From NCBI GenBank assembly GCA_006226985.1, contig SBGC01000110.1, forward strand, positions 1-6,631: a DNA stretch of 6,631 nucleotides. The letters run 5' to 3'. This DNA comes from Bacillota bacterium. Lineage in GTDB: Bacteria > Bacillota_I > Bacilli_A > Acholeplasmatales > Acholeplasmataceae. The position numbers and the translations under genes are program-made. Position 1 is the first letter of the stretch. Each line of letters opens with the position of its first letter. Of the stretch, positions 6,268 to 6,631 are shown piece after piece. The notes under the pieces were generated by a model that did no database searches, was not told the origin of the DNA, and saw only the letters and a program-made list of their open reading frames with translations.

Positions 6268-6273
6268 TATAAT
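6268..6273 (+). promoter_or_regulatory. Candidate -10 for the transporter gene
   Basis: A perfect TATAAT lies in the 88-base gap after the terminator, but no good -35 is seen about 17 bases upstream (TTTAGT at 6245-6250) and there is no extended -10. Transcription would begin near 6280, just after the GGAG ribosome site at 6274-6277, which would then be left out of the message. So this is either a short-leader promoter or a chance match. Confidence 0.3.
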
Positions 6274-6287
6274 GGAGTGTGATAAAA

Positions 6288-6631
6288 ATGAATGAACTAA
6301 AAAAAGAAATTGGTGTCTTTGGTGGTATTTCCATCTTAGCTGGCATCATGATTGGCTCAGGTATTTTTGCATTAGGTGGTATTATATTATATCGTGTAGG
6401 TTATAGTTTAGGATTATCGCTTTTAGTTTGGATCGTTGGTGGTATCATTACACTATTTTCTGGATTAACTTATGCAGAATTGGGTACGATGTTTCCGCAA
6501 ACAGGTGGTTATTATGTCTACCTTAAAAAAGCTTATGGTACTCGGGTTGCTTTTTTATCAGGTTTAATGAATTTTGTGTTAATGAGTAGTGGTAGTATTG
6601 CCATTTTAGCTTTACTCTTTAGTAATGTATT
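6288..6631 (+). CDS. APC-superfamily amino acid transporter, 5' part only
   Basis: The first 114 codons of a gene that runs off the window edge. The translation opens MNELKKEIGVFGGISILAGI and contains the APC hallmark IGSGIF (22-27) in the first, broken helix that binds the substrate amine and carboxyl. It also has YAELGTMFPQTGGYYVYLKKAYG (about 65-87), the helix 2-3 segment typical of L-type/SLC7-like amino acid transporters and exchangers. At least three membrane helices are visible. The substrate cannot be told from this part. GGAG (6274-6277) lies ten bases before the ATG. A strong terminator separates it from nqrF, so it is probably its own transcription unit. If the nearby Nqr complex exports Na+, a Na+-driven symporter would be a natural consumer, but LAT-type proteins are often exchangers, so a functional link is only conjecture. 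Confidence 0.85.
   Translation, partial: MNELKKEIGVFGGISILAGIMIGSGIFALGGIILYRVGYSLGLSLLVWIVGGIITLFSGLTYAELGTMFPQTGGYYVYLKKAYGTRVAFLSGLMNFVLMSSGSIAILALLFSNV

Noticed and set aside
1..6631. Mobile element, CRISPR array, tRNA or rRNA
   Set aside because: No spaced repeats, transposase or integrase fragments, terminal inverted repeats, or cloverleaf/rRNA signatures were seen on either strand.
6288..6631. Transporter as part of the nqr operon
   Set aside because: A perfect stem with an eight-T run lies between nqrF and this gene, so co-transcription would need read-through.

Overview
The window is AT-rich bacterial DNA (judged by eye, not counted) with strong Shine-Dalgarno sites, close gene packing, extended -10 promoters and a classic stem-plus-T-run terminator, all typical of the Firmicutes/Mollicutes side of the tree. 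All six complete genes end in TAA or TAG and none has an in-frame TGA, so the standard bacterial code fits and the Mycoplasma code (TGA = Trp) is not needed. A secreted CotH-type protein that ends in a membrane helix plus a lysine tail, with no LPxTG-like sortase signal, hints at a wall-less or atypically walled lineage such as Acholeplasma or Izemoplasma relatives. This placement is an inference; other low-GC Firmicutes remain possible.

Layout: (1) Positions 11-2137, minus strand: a large surface-anchored CotH-family protein with a chitobiase/hexosaminidase-like module, a CotH kinase-like core, an InlB-repeat-like module and a C-terminal membrane anchor. (2) Positions 2138-2332: a 195-bp divergent intergenic region with a good extended -10 promoter for each direction, a 12-bp palindrome over the rightward -10, and a possible leader hairpin. 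(3) Positions 2333-6199, plus strand: a five-gene operon encoding NqrB, NqrC, NqrD, NqrE and NqrF, with junctions of -8, +2, +12 and +12 bp, closed by a strong intrinsic terminator at 6198-6224. (4) From 6288 to the window edge: the 5' part of an APC-superfamily amino acid transporter gene.

The operon encodes a membrane redox pump of the Na+-NQR/Rnf superfamily. NADH would be oxidised by NqrF (FAD and [2Fe-2S]). Electrons would then pass through the intramembrane iron-sulfur site formed by NqrD and NqrE to covalent FMN on the outer face in NqrC, then to covalent FMN in NqrB. The striking point is that nqrA, normally the first gene of nqr operons, is absent: the first gene is nqrB, preceded directly by its own promoter and a divergent unrelated gene. 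NqrB is also about 100 residues shorter than the Vibrio protein and lacks the long N-terminal extension, and NqrF lacks two insertions. The system looks like a compact, NADH-fed, NqrA-less Nqr that may pass electrons to something other than the usual ubiquinone. The flavin transferase ApbE needed to load FMN is not in the window.
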